NCBI RefSeq assembly: GCF_900117445.1
Contig: NZ_FPEJ01000003.1
Coordinates: 496,001-560,000, forward strand
Source of the DNA: Hyphomicrobium sp. NDB2Meth4
GTDB taxonomy: Bacteria; Pseudomonadota; Alphaproteobacteria; Rhizobiales; Hyphomicrobiaceae
Reading direction: 5' to 3'
DNA length: 64,000 nt
This document shows positions 46,775 through 55,510 of this stretch, in pieces. A model generated the notes under the pieces. That model did no database searches. It worked only from the letters and a program-made list of their open reading frames with translations, and was not told the origin of the DNA. Numbering within the stretch: the stretch's first letter is position 1; each line of letters opens with the position of its first letter. The translations under genes were made by a program, and so were the position numbers.

Positions 46775-47362
46775 ATGAAGCTTGCCTATTTTGCCCTTGC
46801 CGCCATCCTGCTTTGCTGCCCCCCAGCCCTCGCCCAGGACGACGATCCCGCGCGGGCCGGTGATGCGGACGCGATCATCGAGTCGGGCGAAGAGTCGGCA
46901 CCCGAACAGAGCGGCAGCGCCACGGAAGAACCGCGCCCCGCGCCCGTGCAAAAGGATGCCCCATTCAAGGAACTCGCCGGCCGCTGGGTTGGCGAGGGAC
47001 GGATTGGCATGAGCGAAGGCAAGGTCGAAAGCGTGAAGTGCCGCGCCACCTACTTCGTCGAAGGCGCCGGCAAGGAGCTGCGCCAGAACATCCGCTGCGC
47101 CTCATCGGGCGGCAAGGTTGAGGTCAAGAGCAACGTCATCGCCAACCAGGGGCGGCTCACCGGCACCTGGAACGAGCTGGTCTACAATCTCGGCGGCGAC
47201 CTCAAAGGCGAAGTCACCCAGCGCGGCTTCCGCATTTCCGTAAAGGGCGGCGACCTCACTGCCAACATGGACGTGATCGTGATGAACGATCGCCAGATCG
47301 TCGAGATCCAGTTCTTCAACAGCTCGCTGCGCGGGCTGACGCTGATCCTCAAGAAGGGCTGA
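46775..47362 (+). CDS. Exported hypothetical protein (195 aa)
   Basis: A 195-residue periplasmic protein. The signal peptide (MKLAYFALAAILLCCPPALA) is followed by an acidic, disordered linker to about residue 60 and then a beta-rich domain: FKELAGRWVGEGRIGMSEGK, SVKCRATYFVEGAGKELRQN, IRCASSGGKVEVKSNVIANQ and GDLTANMDVIVMNDRQIVEI. Similar proteins are, as far as I recall, widespread in Hyphomicrobiales with unknown function; the fold suggests a lipocalin-like barrel. Its last 14 bases overlap the convergent LysR gene. Confidence 0.78.
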   Translation: MKLAYFALAAILLCCPPALAQDDDPARAGDADAIIESGEESAPEQSGSATEEPRPAPVQKDAPFKELAGRWVGEGRIGMSEGKVESVKCRATYFVEGAGKELRQNIRCASSGGKVEVKSNVIANQGRLTGTWNELVYNLGGDLKGEVTQRGFRISVKGGDLTANMDVIVMNDRQIVEIQFFNSSLRGLTLILKKG

Positions 47363-48287
47363 GTTTCCTTCTCGCTTGTTTGCCCGACGAAGTCTCGGGC
47401 AACAGCCGCAACTCTCCGGCGGCGAACTTCACGAAGGCGCGCACCCGTGCATTGCTTGAGCGGGCTGCCCCGTACACGAGATGCACCGGGACAGCTGTGT
47501 CCTCGAAACGCTCCAGCACGGGCACAAGCTTGCCTGCCTTCAGCGCCTCCTCGGCCTGGTAGGAGAGAACACGCGTGATCCCCACTCCGGCGATGGCCGC
47601 TGCGACGGCTGCATCCGCCGTGTTGACGGACAGCCGCGAGCGCACGCGCACGGCTTTGCGGCCGTTCCGACGGCTTCGGAAGATCCAGCGAGTCCCGCCG
47701 GGCAGATTGGCAAACGTCACGCAGTCGTGCCGCGTCAGTTCGGAAGGCATTGCTGGCGTACCGCTTCGTTCCAAATACGCTGGCGCCGCGCAGGCTACCA
47801 GACGCAACGAGCCAACTCGCGTCGCCAGAAGTGCCGAGTCCGGCAATTCGCCGATGCGCACCGCTATGTCGATGCCCTCTTCTGCAATTTCTACGACGCG
47901 ATCGACGAGCAGAAGCCGCGCGTCGATACGCGGATAGTCAGCCAAGAAGCGTGCGAGCAGCGGCACCACAAACATTCGGCCGAATAGAACCGGGGCCGTA
48001 ATCGCCAGGTCGCCCGAAAGCTCGTCCACCTGTCCGGCAATGCGCCGCTCCGCCGCTGCGACGCTTTCCAGAACACTCCGGCAAGTCTCCAAGTACTCGC
48101 TGCCCGCAGGTGTGACCACCATATGCCGCGACGACCGATGCAGCAGCGCGCACCCGAGGTGGGCCTCGAGTTGAGCCAGCATCCGGCTGATGTTCGTAAG
48201 CGGCTCCCCCAGCGCGCGTGCCGCAGCCGACAAGCTTCCTGCTTCCGTTACCGCTACGAAGGCGGCCATGGCGCGAAGTCGGTCCAT
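47349..48287 (-). CDS. LysR-family transcriptional regulator
   Basis: A 312-residue LysR-type regulator. The N-terminal winged helix reads MDRLRAMAAFVAVTEAGSLS then AAARALGEPLTNISRMLAQL; the effector domain (about residues 90-300) includes GDLAITAPVLFGRMFVVPLL. It is divergently transcribed from a glutathione S-transferase gene with about 115 bases between, the classical LysR arrangement. A palindrome with T-N11-A geometry lies just before its start. The ligand is unknown. Confidence 0.93.
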   Translation of the reverse strand: MDRLRAMAAFVAVTEAGSLSAAARALGEPLTNISRMLAQLEAHLGCALLHRSSRHMVVTPAGSEYLETCRSVLESVAAAERRIAGQVDELSGDLAITAPVLFGRMFVVPLLARFLADYPRIDARLLLVDRVVEIAEEGIDIAVRIGELPDSALLATRVGSLRLVACAAPAYLERSGTPAMPSELTRHDCVTFANLPGGTRWIFRSRRNGRKAVRVRSRLSVNTADAAVAAAIAGVGITRVLSYQAEEALKAGKLVPVLERFEDTAVPVHLVYGAARSSNARVRAFVKFAAGELRLLPETSSGKQARRKLSPS

Positions 48288-48293
48288 CTTATC

Positions 48294-48310
48294 CTTCCGA
48301 AAAACGGAAG
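48294..48310. promoter_or_regulatory. Candidate LysR-type operator
   Basis: CTTCCG - AAAAA - CGGAAG, a perfect 6-bp palindrome containing the T-N11-A pattern of LysR boxes. It sits 6 bases upstream of the LysR start and 94 bases before the GST start, in the shared divergent control region. Confidence 0.5.
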
Positions 48311-48403
48311 CATGTTTGCTGATCTTTCTGACTAGCAGAAGATGCCGCGATGCGGGAGTCTGTCTGTCTCCGGCATCAATTCCCGGCAAAGGACACCAAA
48401 ACC

Positions 48404-49003
48404 ATGGCGGCAAAGCTTTACGACCTCGAGCTCTCGGGCAATTGCTACAAGGTGCGCCTGTTCGCCAGCCTTCTGGGCGTTCCGCTGCAGATCATCCCGG
48501 TCGACTTCCTCGCCGGAGAGCACAAGCGACCGCCTTTGAGCGACCTCAACCCGCGAGGCGAAATCCCCATCCTGCAGGACGGCGACGTGGTGCTGCGCGA
48601 TAGTCAGGCCATCCTCGTCTACATGGCGCGCAAGTGGGGCGGCGAAAATTGGCTGCCGACGGATGCCGTGGGGTTATCGCGCGTCTGCGAATGGCTGTTG
48701 ACCGCTGAGAACGAGATTGCTCGCGGCCCGGGTGACGCGCGCCTGCACGACAAATTCGGTTACGCGCTCGACGTCGCGGCGGCCCGCGACAAGGCCCAAC
48801 GCATCCTCGCTCTCATGGAAACACATTTGACGGGTCAGTCGTGGCTCGTCCTCGGCAGACCGACCATCGCCGATATCGCCTGCATGCCCTACGTGGCCCT
48901 CGGCCACGAGGGTGGCGTCCCCCTCGATAACTTCCCAGCGATCAAGGCCTGGGTCGACCGCATCAAGGCATTGCCGGGCTTCATCGGCATGCCGGCAATT
49001 TGA
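48404..49003 (+). CDS. Glutathione S-transferase family protein
   Basis: A 199-residue protein with an N-terminal thioredoxin-like domain (KLYDLELSGNCYKVRLFASL, then LNPRGEIPILQDGDVVLRDS with the cis-Pro and the Asp-Ser that bind glutathione) and a C-terminal helical domain ending LGRPTIADIACMPYVALGHE. It could conjugate or isomerise an electrophile. It is divergent from the LysR gene and followed after 28 bases by a flavin-binding-type gene, so the two may form an operon under LysR control. Confidence 0.92.
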   Translation: MAAKLYDLELSGNCYKVRLFASLLGVPLQIIPVDFLAGEHKRPPLSDLNPRGEIPILQDGDVVLRDSQAILVYMARKWGGENWLPTDAVGLSRVCEWLLTAENEIARGPGDARLHDKFGYALDVAAARDKAQRILALMETHLTGQSWLVLGRPTIADIACMPYVALGHEGGVPLDNFPAIKAWVDRIKALPGFIGMPAI

Positions 49004-49031
49004 TCTCAGCGCACATCCGACGAGGTGCGAG

Positions 49032-49646
49032 ATGAACCGCCACCCTGCATCCGACATCGCATTCACGCCTGCCGTAAAAGCCGAGCAGTCACGCCGCGGC
49101 TCCCGCCATCAGTACGAGGCCATGGAGCGCTCGCGCGGCTGGCCAACCACGATCACGCCCGACCTCGCCGCGATTGTGTCGACCACGCGCTCATTCTATC
49201 TGGGCACGGCGAGCGCGGCCGGTCAGCCCTATATCCAGCACCGGGGCGGCCCATCGGGATTCTTGAAGATCGTCGATGACCGCACGCTCGGCTTTGCTGA
49301 TCTCGCCGGCAACCGGCAGTACATCACGGCCGGCAATCTGGCAGAAAACCCGCGCGCCTTCATCTTCATCATGGACTACGCACACCGCCGGAGAGTGAAG
49401 CTCTGGGGTACCGCGCGCATCATCGAAGGCGATGCGGACTTGCTCGCGCAAATGCGCCCGCCAAGCGGAAATGCCAAGGCCGAAAGGGTCATTCTGTTCA
49501 CGATCGAGGCGTGGGATCGTAACTGCCCGCAGCATATCCCGCAGCTCGTCCCAATCGAGGCCGCGGAGGCCGCGTTGCAGCAGCTTCGCGATCGCATCGC
49601 CGAACTTGAAGGTGAGCTGAAGCGATGCACTGAGAGCCATCAATAG
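49032..49646 (+). CDS. Pyridoxamine 5'-phosphate oxidase family protein
   Basis: A 204-residue split-barrel flavin-binding-type protein: FYLGTASAAGQPYIQHRGGP, GFLKIVDDRTLGFADLAGNR and RVKLWGTARIIEGDADLLAQ, with a C-terminal coiled coil (LQQLRDRIAELEGELKR). FMN binding is likely; the reaction is unknown. GAGGTGCGAG precedes the ATG at 49032. It follows the GST gene and ends 20 bases before the convergent RNA helicase. Confidence 0.9.
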   Translation: MNRHPASDIAFTPAVKAEQSRRGSRHQYEAMERSRGWPTTITPDLAAIVSTTRSFYLGTASAAGQPYIQHRGGPSGFLKIVDDRTLGFADLAGNRQYITAGNLAENPRAFIFIMDYAHRRRVKLWGTARIIEGDADLLAQMRPPSGNAKAERVILFTIEAWDRNCPQHIPQLVPIEAAEAALQQLRDRIAELEGELKRCTESHQ

Positions 49647-49666
49647 CTCTCAGGCGAGGCTGCGCT

Positions 49667-51886
49667 TCACGCCTTCGGGCCCTCGCGATGCTTCTTCTTG
49701 AACGCTGGCTTTGCCGGCTTGTGCGCGCCCGCGGCCGCGTGTCCACGTCCAGCCCCGTGACCATGGTTGTCGCCCTGCGGCCGCGGCCCCTTGCGATGAC
49801 GCCTCGGCTCATCGCCCTTGGGATGAATGAAGCCGCCGGGCTTCTTTTTCTTGTTGTCCTGCCACTTCGGCTTGCTGTGTCCCTCGGCCTTTGCGCCGAA
49901 CCGCTCACCTGAGCGCTCGCGCGGCGGCGGCCGATCCTTCGACGACCGCTCGGCAGGTCGCTCACCGGAGCGCTCGGAACGCTCGAAAGAGCGCTCGCCG
50001 TTCTTGGCCCATCTCGGTTTGTGCTCCGCAGTTCCCTCTTTAGGTGCACGCGGCCCGCGATGCTCTCGATCCCCAGACGGTCCATTCCGCTTTTCGAATG
50101 CGCGCGGCCCACGCTCGCGCGGCGCACGTTCGCGGAATGTGCGTTCACGCGGCCCAGCATCAGCACGCCCCGCAGCACCTGCATCATCGCCCATCGACGC
50201 ACCGAGGCGCGTGATGCGCCCTTCGTTGGGCTTCATGTCGCTCGCAGCGTCGGCGAACTTGTCGGCAAACTCTGCAGCGATCTGGAACCGTGTATCGCGG
50301 TCAAAGATGCGAATCGCGCCGATCTCGGACTTCGTCACATCGCCGGCACGGCACAGCAGCGGCAAAAGCCAGCGCGGATCGGCATTGCGCTCGCGCCCTA
50401 TGTCGACGCGGAACCATACCATGTCCCGCCCATGATCCTTTACCGCGCGCGTGCGGCGCTCATCATCGCCACGTGCGCTGTCACCGCGTTCCCTGTCGCC
50501 GAACCGGCGCTCGCCCCGCTCCCGGAAACTTTCACGCGGCGCGCGCTGCCGATCATCACGCCGCGGTGGCGGCCCCGTATCCTCTGCGATGTCCTCCGGC
50601 TCGGGCAACTGAGCCCGATGCATGCGCACCAGCGCCAGCGCAATCTCGTCCGCGCTGCGCCCGGCTTTGAGCGCATCGACAAGCTTCACGTCTTCATCGC
50701 TTGCCGCATCGGTGAACAGCGGACTGGAAAGAAACCTTTCCTGATCGCGCGCATGGATCTGCTCCGCCGTCGGCGCCTCCTCCCACGTCACCTTCAGCTT
50801 CGCTGCGCCCAGCAATGCATCCGCCTTGCGCCGGCGATTGAACGGCACGATCAGCGTGCAGATACCCTTGTTGCCCGCGCGCCCCGTGCGCCCCGAGCGG
50901 TGCAGCAGCGTCTCGGCGTCGTTCGGCAAATCCGCATGAATGACCAGCGCCAGCTCCGGCAGATCGAGCCCGCGCGCTGCCACGTCGGTCGCCACCAGTA
51001 CCTTCGCACGGCCATCGCGCAGCGCCTGCAGCGCATGCGTGCGCTCGCTCTGCGTCAGCTCGCCAGACAGCGCCACGGCCGAGAAGCCGCGCTCGACAAG
51101 CCGCATGTGCATCCGCTTCACGGCTTCGCGCGTCGCGCAGAACACCAGCGTCGCCCGCGTTTCGTGCAGCCGCATCACGTTGACGACGGCATGCTCCACG
51201 TCTCTCGGCGCCACACGGATCGCGCGATACTCGATATCGGCGTGCTGCTCGTTCCGCCGCAGCGTCTCGATGCGCGCAGCATCGCGCTGATACCGGCCCG
51301 CAAGCGTTTCGATCTCGCGCGGCATGGTCGCCGAGAACAGCAGCGTTTGCCGCCCTTCCGGGGTCGCGTCGAGGATGAACTCCAAGTCTTCACGAAAGCC
51401 GAGATCCAGCATCTCGTCCGCTTCGTCCAGCACCACAGCCACGAGCTTGCTGAGATCAAGGCGCTGACGTTCGAGGTGATCGCGCAGGCGCCCCGGCGTC
51501 CCCACCACGATATGGGCACCCAGATTGAGCTGCCGCGCCTCAGCCCGGACGTCCATCCCGCCGACGCAGGTAACAACCCGCGCGCCGGTATCCTTGTATA
51601 GCCAGTCGAGCTCGCGCTGCACCTGCATCGCAAGTTCGCGCGTCGGCGCGATGATCAGCGCCATCGGCTCGGCAGCCGGAGGCAACCGCTCTGCATCACC
51701 CAGCAGCGTTGGCGCAATGGCGAGGCCGAACGCCACCGTCTTGCCCGAACCGGTTTGCGCGGACACCAGCAGGTCGCGCCCAGCCTTGTCCTCCTCGAGC
51801 ACAGCGAGCTGCACGGCCGTGGGCACAGCGTATCCGCGCGCAGCAAGGGCGCGGCCGAGGGCGGGGTGAGCGGACGTGAAGGTCAT
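49667..51886 (-). CDS. DEAD-box ATP-dependent RNA helicase
   Basis: A 739-residue RNA helicase. The core has Q-motif-like start, motif I AQTGSGKT, motif II DEAD, motif III SAT (LLFSATMPREIETLAGRY), and motif VI HRSGRTGRAG. After residue about 480 comes a DbpA-type RNA-binding domain (VWFRVDIGRERNADPRWLLP ... SEIGAIRIFDRDTRFQIA). Both flanking tails are disordered: Arg/Glu/Asp-rich before it, and a long Arg/Lys/Gly/Pro-rich C-terminus ending KKKHREGPKA. Such helicases act in ribosome assembly and cold adaptation. The gene is monocistronic with a 400-base gene-free region upstream. Confidence 0.93.
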   Translation of the reverse strand: MTFTSAHPALGRALAARGYAVPTAVQLAVLEEDKAGRDLLVSAQTGSGKTVAFGLAIAPTLLGDAERLPPAAEPMALIIAPTRELAMQVQRELDWLYKDTGARVVTCVGGMDVRAEARQLNLGAHIVVGTPGRLRDHLERQRLDLSKLVAVVLDEADEMLDLGFREDLEFILDATPEGRQTLLFSATMPREIETLAGRYQRDAARIETLRRNEQHADIEYRAIRVAPRDVEHAVVNVMRLHETRATLVFCATREAVKRMHMRLVERGFSAVALSGELTQSERTHALQALRDGRAKVLVATDVAARGLDLPELALVIHADLPNDAETLLHRSGRTGRAGNKGICTLIVPFNRRRKADALLGAAKLKVTWEEAPTAEQIHARDQERFLSSPLFTDAASDEDVKLVDALKAGRSADEIALALVRMHRAQLPEPEDIAEDTGPPPRRDDRQRAPRESFRERGERRFGDRERGDSARGDDERRTRAVKDHGRDMVWFRVDIGRERNADPRWLLPLLCRAGDVTKSEIGAIRIFDRDTRFQIAAEFADKFADAASDMKPNEGRITRLGASMGDDAGAAGRADAGPRERTFRERAPRERGPRAFEKRNGPSGDREHRGPRAPKEGTAEHKPRWAKNGERSFERSERSGERPAERSSKDRPPPRERSGERFGAKAEGHSKPKWQDNKKKKPGGFIHPKGDEPRRHRKGPRPQGDNHGHGAGRGHAAAGAHKPAKPAFKKKHREGPKA

Positions 51887-52288
51887 GATTGGAATTGCTT
51901 TTCGAAAGGAGGAGCGGGAACGGCCTGCGGCTCCAGGAAGCGGAGCTGCCGCAGCAGGCTGCCAAGAATTTCGTGATTCGCACGCCTACTAGCCGGTTCT
52001 TGTCGATCGCACCAGCAGCACTTTGTCCCGGCGCACGGGCAGCGACGCAGTATAGGCCTGAGAGGCTATAACAATGATTTGCCGCGGAAATCCATAAAGA
52101 GTTGCATCGCCACGCATAATGAGAGGCGCAGCCCCCTCGCTAGAGGCCGGCCGAGCCGGGCACAACCGGGCCACCAAACAAGGCTCGATCTCCCAAACAA
52201 CGGTAGAAAGATTGCCACTCTCGGGCGTTGATCCGATGCGGCGATCAGCATTTTATGCGCTGCGATAATCAATAACCGGAGCCGCTCG
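51887..52288. other. Gene-free stretch upstream of RNA helicase gene
   Basis: About 400 bases between the helicase start and the plus-strand membrane-anchored hypothetical. Purine-rich GAAAGGAGG-like sequences occur on the plus strand near 51904. No frame with coding character is seen. A long 5' leader for the helicase would be plausible (such leaders occur on cold-inducible helicases), but no structure was recognised. Confidence 0.4.
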
Positions 52289-52825
52289 ATGAATGCGCGC
52301 CCTTCTGGCAGATCCCCATCCGGCCGATCCATTCTGCTCATCCTAGTCGGCATCGCGGTCGTGGGGCTGGCAGGCCTGGGCGCGATGCATATTGTCAGCC
52401 CGGCCGCCACACCGCCGCTGATCGAGGAAGTCCACGAGGCAGAAATGCCGGAGGAGCATACCCTTGCGCCGTCGCTCGACTGCGCCTTCCACGACATGAT
52501 GCGCACGCACGCCGTGGTCTCCTACTACTTCGACGTCACTGTTTCTGAGAACGAAGCGCCCCGCTTCTATGAGCGCGCTATCGTCGCCGAAAACGGCACA
52601 CGCACGAACTTCGCGGGCGATGATCGCCCTGCCTGGAGCTATAGCCTAGATGACGACGGCAAGCCTATGATCACGTCGCCGGACGGCGGCGAGCGCATCG
52701 TGCTCTATGGACTGAAGCTCGGCACGGCCGGCATCTGGCCGGTGGAAGCGGGCATCCGCAGCAACCACTATCGCAACCTTGGTGGCGAATGCCGCCAGAC
52801 CAATCTCGCAGCCGCCCCCAGGTGA
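52289..52825 (+). CDS. Membrane-anchored hypothetical protein (178 aa)
   Basis: A 178-residue protein with a short basic N-terminus, one membrane helix (SILLILVGIAVVGLAGLGAM, residues about 14-35) and a soluble periplasmic domain with two cysteines (LAPSLDCAFHDMM, NLGGECRQTN) that may form a disulfide. The rest has beta-strand patterns (VVSYYFDVTVSENEAPRFYE). No family recognised. An AACCGGAGC precedes the ATG. It converges with mutL, 13 bases apart. Confidence 0.68.
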   Translation: MNARPSGRSPSGRSILLILVGIAVVGLAGLGAMHIVSPAATPPLIEEVHEAEMPEEHTLAPSLDCAFHDMMRTHAVVSYYFDVTVSENEAPRFYERAIVAENGTRTNFAGDDRPAWSYSLDDDGKPMITSPDGGERIVLYGLKLGTAGIWPVEAGIRSNHYRNLGGECRQTNLAAAPR

Positions 52826-52838
52826 CGAAACCGCCACA

Positions 52839-54632
52839 TCATCGCCGGCCAAACAGCTTCTCGATGTCGTTGAGCTTCAGCTCCACGTAGGTCGGGCGCC
52901 CGTGGTTGCATTGACCCGAGTAGGGCGTGGCTTCCATGTCGCGCAGCAGCGCATTCATCTCGTCCGGCGTCAGCCGTCGCCCCGAGCGCACGCTGCCGTG
53001 ACAGGCGATCGTCGCCACCACCGACATCAGCCGCTCCCGCAGTGCACTGCTCGTCCCCTCGCGCTGGATATCTGCCGCGATATCCTTCACCAGCGTCGTC
53101 ACGTCACCTTTGCCCAGCAGCACCGGCACCTCGCGCACGATCACCGCACCCGCACCGAACGCCTCGACGACGAGGCCAAGCTCGGCAAGCTCGTCCGCCG
53201 TCTCGGCGACCGCCGCCGCCTCGTCGGCACCGAGGTCGACGACCACCGGCACCAGCAGTCCTTGCCGCGCCACGCCGCCCTCGCTCAGCATTTTCTTCAG
53301 CCGTTCGTAGACGAGCCGCTCATGCGCCGCGTGCTGATCGACGATGACGATGCCATCGCGTGTCTGCGTGACAATGTAATTCTCGTGCAGCTGCGCCCGC
53401 GCCGCGCCCAGCGGCCGGTCCTGCAGCTCCTCGACCATCGGCGCGGTAAACGCCCGCGTGTCCGCACTCGGCGCATCAGCGACATCAAGCGGCGCCTGCA
53501 TCGCTTCGGCGAGCCCGAATGGCATGCCCGACGGACGCGGAGCCGCGTAATAGGTAGGCCGCGGCCGCTCGAACGGCACGATGTTGGGGCGCAGCTCGTC
53601 AAGTGCCGCAACACCGTTCGCCGCCGCCGCGCGATGCCCCGCAATGTGCAGCGATGCAGCCAGCGCGTTGATCAACAGCGAGCGCACCCGCCCCGCATCG
53701 CGAAACCGCACTTCCACCTTCGCCGGATGCACGTTGACGTCGACTTCCTCCGGCGGCAGCGCGACGAACAACGCCAACAGAGGATGGCGCCCGCGCGGAA
53801 TGAGATCGCCGTAGGCCGCGCGCACTGCGCCGACCAGCAGCTTGTCTTTCACCGGTCGGCCGTTGACGAACAGGAACTGTTGCGCCGCATCCGGGCGATG
53901 CAGCGTCGGCAATCCTGCGAAGCCGCGCACCGAAAGCCCGTCGCGCTCGGCTTCCACCGGAACGGCGTCTGCCATGAACTCGCGCCCCATGATGCGCCCG
54001 AGCCGTTGCAGCAAGCCGTCATCTCCCGCCGCCTCGCGCGGAAACCTGAGCCCTGTACGTTCGCCCGTCGTCAGCGTGAAGCCGACCGTCGGATGTGCCA
54101 TGGCGAGTCGCTTCACGACCTCGCCCATCGCTTGGTTCTCGGCACGCTCCGACTTCATGAATTTGAGCCGCGCCGGCACACTGGAAAAAAGATCGCGCAC
54201 TTCGACGGTCGTCCCGGCATTCCCCGCCGCCGGCCGCACCGCGCTTTTCGCGCCGCGATCCACCCCGATGGCGAACGCATCAGCCGCGCCGCGCGCGCGC
54301 GATAGGATCGTCAGTCGCGCAATCGACCCGATGGAAGGCAGCGCCTCGCCGCGAAAGCCGAGCGTGCGCACCGAGAACAAGTCCTCGTCGGAGAGCTTCG
54401 AGGTGGCGTGCCGCTCCACCGCGAGGTTCAAGTCGTCAGCCGGCATGCCGCCACCGTCGTCGGTAACGCGGATCAGCGCCAGCCCGCCGGACGCCGCCAC
54501 GACATCGATTTCGCTGGCCCCTGCGTCGAGCGCGTTCTCGACCAGTTCCTTGACGACACTAGCCGGCCGCTCGACGACCTCGCCGGCCGCGATGCGATTG
54601 ATCGTTTCTGGGGATAGCTGGCGGATCGCCAT
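52839..54632 (-). CDS. mutL: DNA mismatch repair protein MutL
   Basis: A 597-residue mismatch repair ATPase. GHKL motifs are clear: RPASVVKELVENALDAGASE, RVTDDGGGMPADDL, and TLGFRGEALPSIGSIARLTI. The C-terminal dimerisation domain contains IVDQHAAHERLVYERLKKML, which matches the DQHA(X)2E(X)4E endonuclease motif, so this MutL should nick DNA itself, as expected in bacteria without MutH. Length is typical. It stands alone. Confidence 0.97.
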   Translation of the reverse strand: MAIRQLSPETINRIAAGEVVERPASVVKELVENALDAGASEIDVVAASGGLALIRVTDDGGGMPADDLNLAVERHATSKLSDEDLFSVRTLGFRGEALPSIGSIARLTILSRARGAADAFAIGVDRGAKSAVRPAAGNAGTTVEVRDLFSSVPARLKFMKSERAENQAMGEVVKRLAMAHPTVGFTLTTGERTGLRFPREAAGDDGLLQRLGRIMGREFMADAVPVEAERDGLSVRGFAGLPTLHRPDAAQQFLFVNGRPVKDKLLVGAVRAAYGDLIPRGRHPLLALFVALPPEEVDVNVHPAKVEVRFRDAGRVRSLLINALAASLHIAGHRAAAANGVAALDELRPNIVPFERPRPTYYAAPRPSGMPFGLAEAMQAPLDVADAPSADTRAFTAPMVEELQDRPLGAARAQLHENYIVTQTRDGIVIVDQHAAHERLVYERLKKMLSEGGVARQGLLVPVVVDLGADEAAAVAETADELAELGLVVEAFGAGAVIVREVPVLLGKGDVTTLVKDIAADIQREGTSSALRERLMSVVATIACHGSVRSGRRLTPDEMNALLRDMEATPYSGQCNHGRPTYVELKLNDIEKLFGRR

Positions 54633-54874
54633 GCTAGGGTGCCTCCTGTTGGGGCCAACCTACCCCGCGATTCGGCGGCGGGCGGCCCTTAGGGGCCACT
54701 CATCCCCGTTTTTCCCAATCCCCTGTGCGACCAAAGGCCAAGAGCTAGGCACCCGGCATTCATCAATTAGCTGCATGCGACCGGCGTGCAGCTTTCCAAA
54801 CACGCGAAATTTGTCCAATTCTCCGCGCCAAATGCCCCCGAGCGGGGAAAGTCCTGCACCAACCTGGAGACCAC

Positions 54875-55411
54875 ATGCGGCTCGACGCTATTCCGATCGG
54901 AAAGAATCCGCCCCTCGACATCAACGTTGTGATCGAGGTGCCCGTAGGTGGAGAGCCCATCAAATACGAGCTCGATAAGGCCTCGGGCACGCTGTTTGTC
55001 GACCGCTTCCTCTACACGCCGATGCGCTACCCCGGGAACTACGGGTTCGTGCCGCACACGCTGTCGAGCGATGGCGACCCGATCGATGTCCTCGTCTGCA
55101 ACACGCGCGCAATCGTCCCCGGTGCAGTCATCAACTGCCGCCCTGTTGGCGTCCTCGTGATGCAGGATGAGGGCGGCGGCGACGAGAAGATCATTGCCGT
55201 GCCCAGCAGCAAACTGACGATGCGCTACGACAAGGTCGCCAACTACACCGACCTCCCGCAGATCAGCGTTCAGCAGATCGAGCACTTCTTCGGCCACTAC
55301 AAGGATCTCGAGCCGAGCAAGTGGGTGAAGATCGATCACTGGGGCGATTCAGGCGAGGCCCGCCGCCTCATTGTCGAAGCGATCGAGCGCGCCAAGAAGC
55401 CGATCCGCTGA
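54875..55411 (+). CDS. ppa: Inorganic pyrophosphatase
   Basis: A 178-residue family I soluble pyrophosphatase hydrolysing PPi to drive biosynthesis. Motifs: [20 protein letters not shown], the metal-binding [20 protein letters not shown] followed by [11 protein letters not shown], and [15 protein letters not shown] near the end. Start and length match the family. A hairpin at 55436 separates it from the convergent M16 gene. Confidence 0.97.
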   Translation: MRLDAIPIGKNPPLDINVVIEVPVGGEPIKYELDKASGTLFVDRFLYTPMRYPGNYGFVPHTLSSDGDPIDVLVCNTRAIVPGAVINCRPVGVLVMQDEGGGDEKIIAVPSSKLTMRYDKVANYTDLPQISVQQIEHFFGHYKDLEPSKWVKIDHWGDSGEARRLIVEAIERAKKPIR

Positions 55412-55435
55412 ACCGGTATCGCGCCCATAAACAAG

Positions 55436-55468
55436 TGTGGCCGCCAGCGCACTGCGCGAGCGGCCACA
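55436..55468. terminator. Bidirectional hairpin between ppa and M16 gene
   Basis: Perfect 9-bp stem TGTGGCCGC / GCGGCCACA with a 15-base loop. Only weak T-runs follow on either side, but its place between convergent genes supports a terminator role. Confidence 0.5.
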
Positions 55469-55510
55469 ATCGAGTTTCTCATCCCGGTTCAGACCAGGGC
55501 AAACCCGGCG

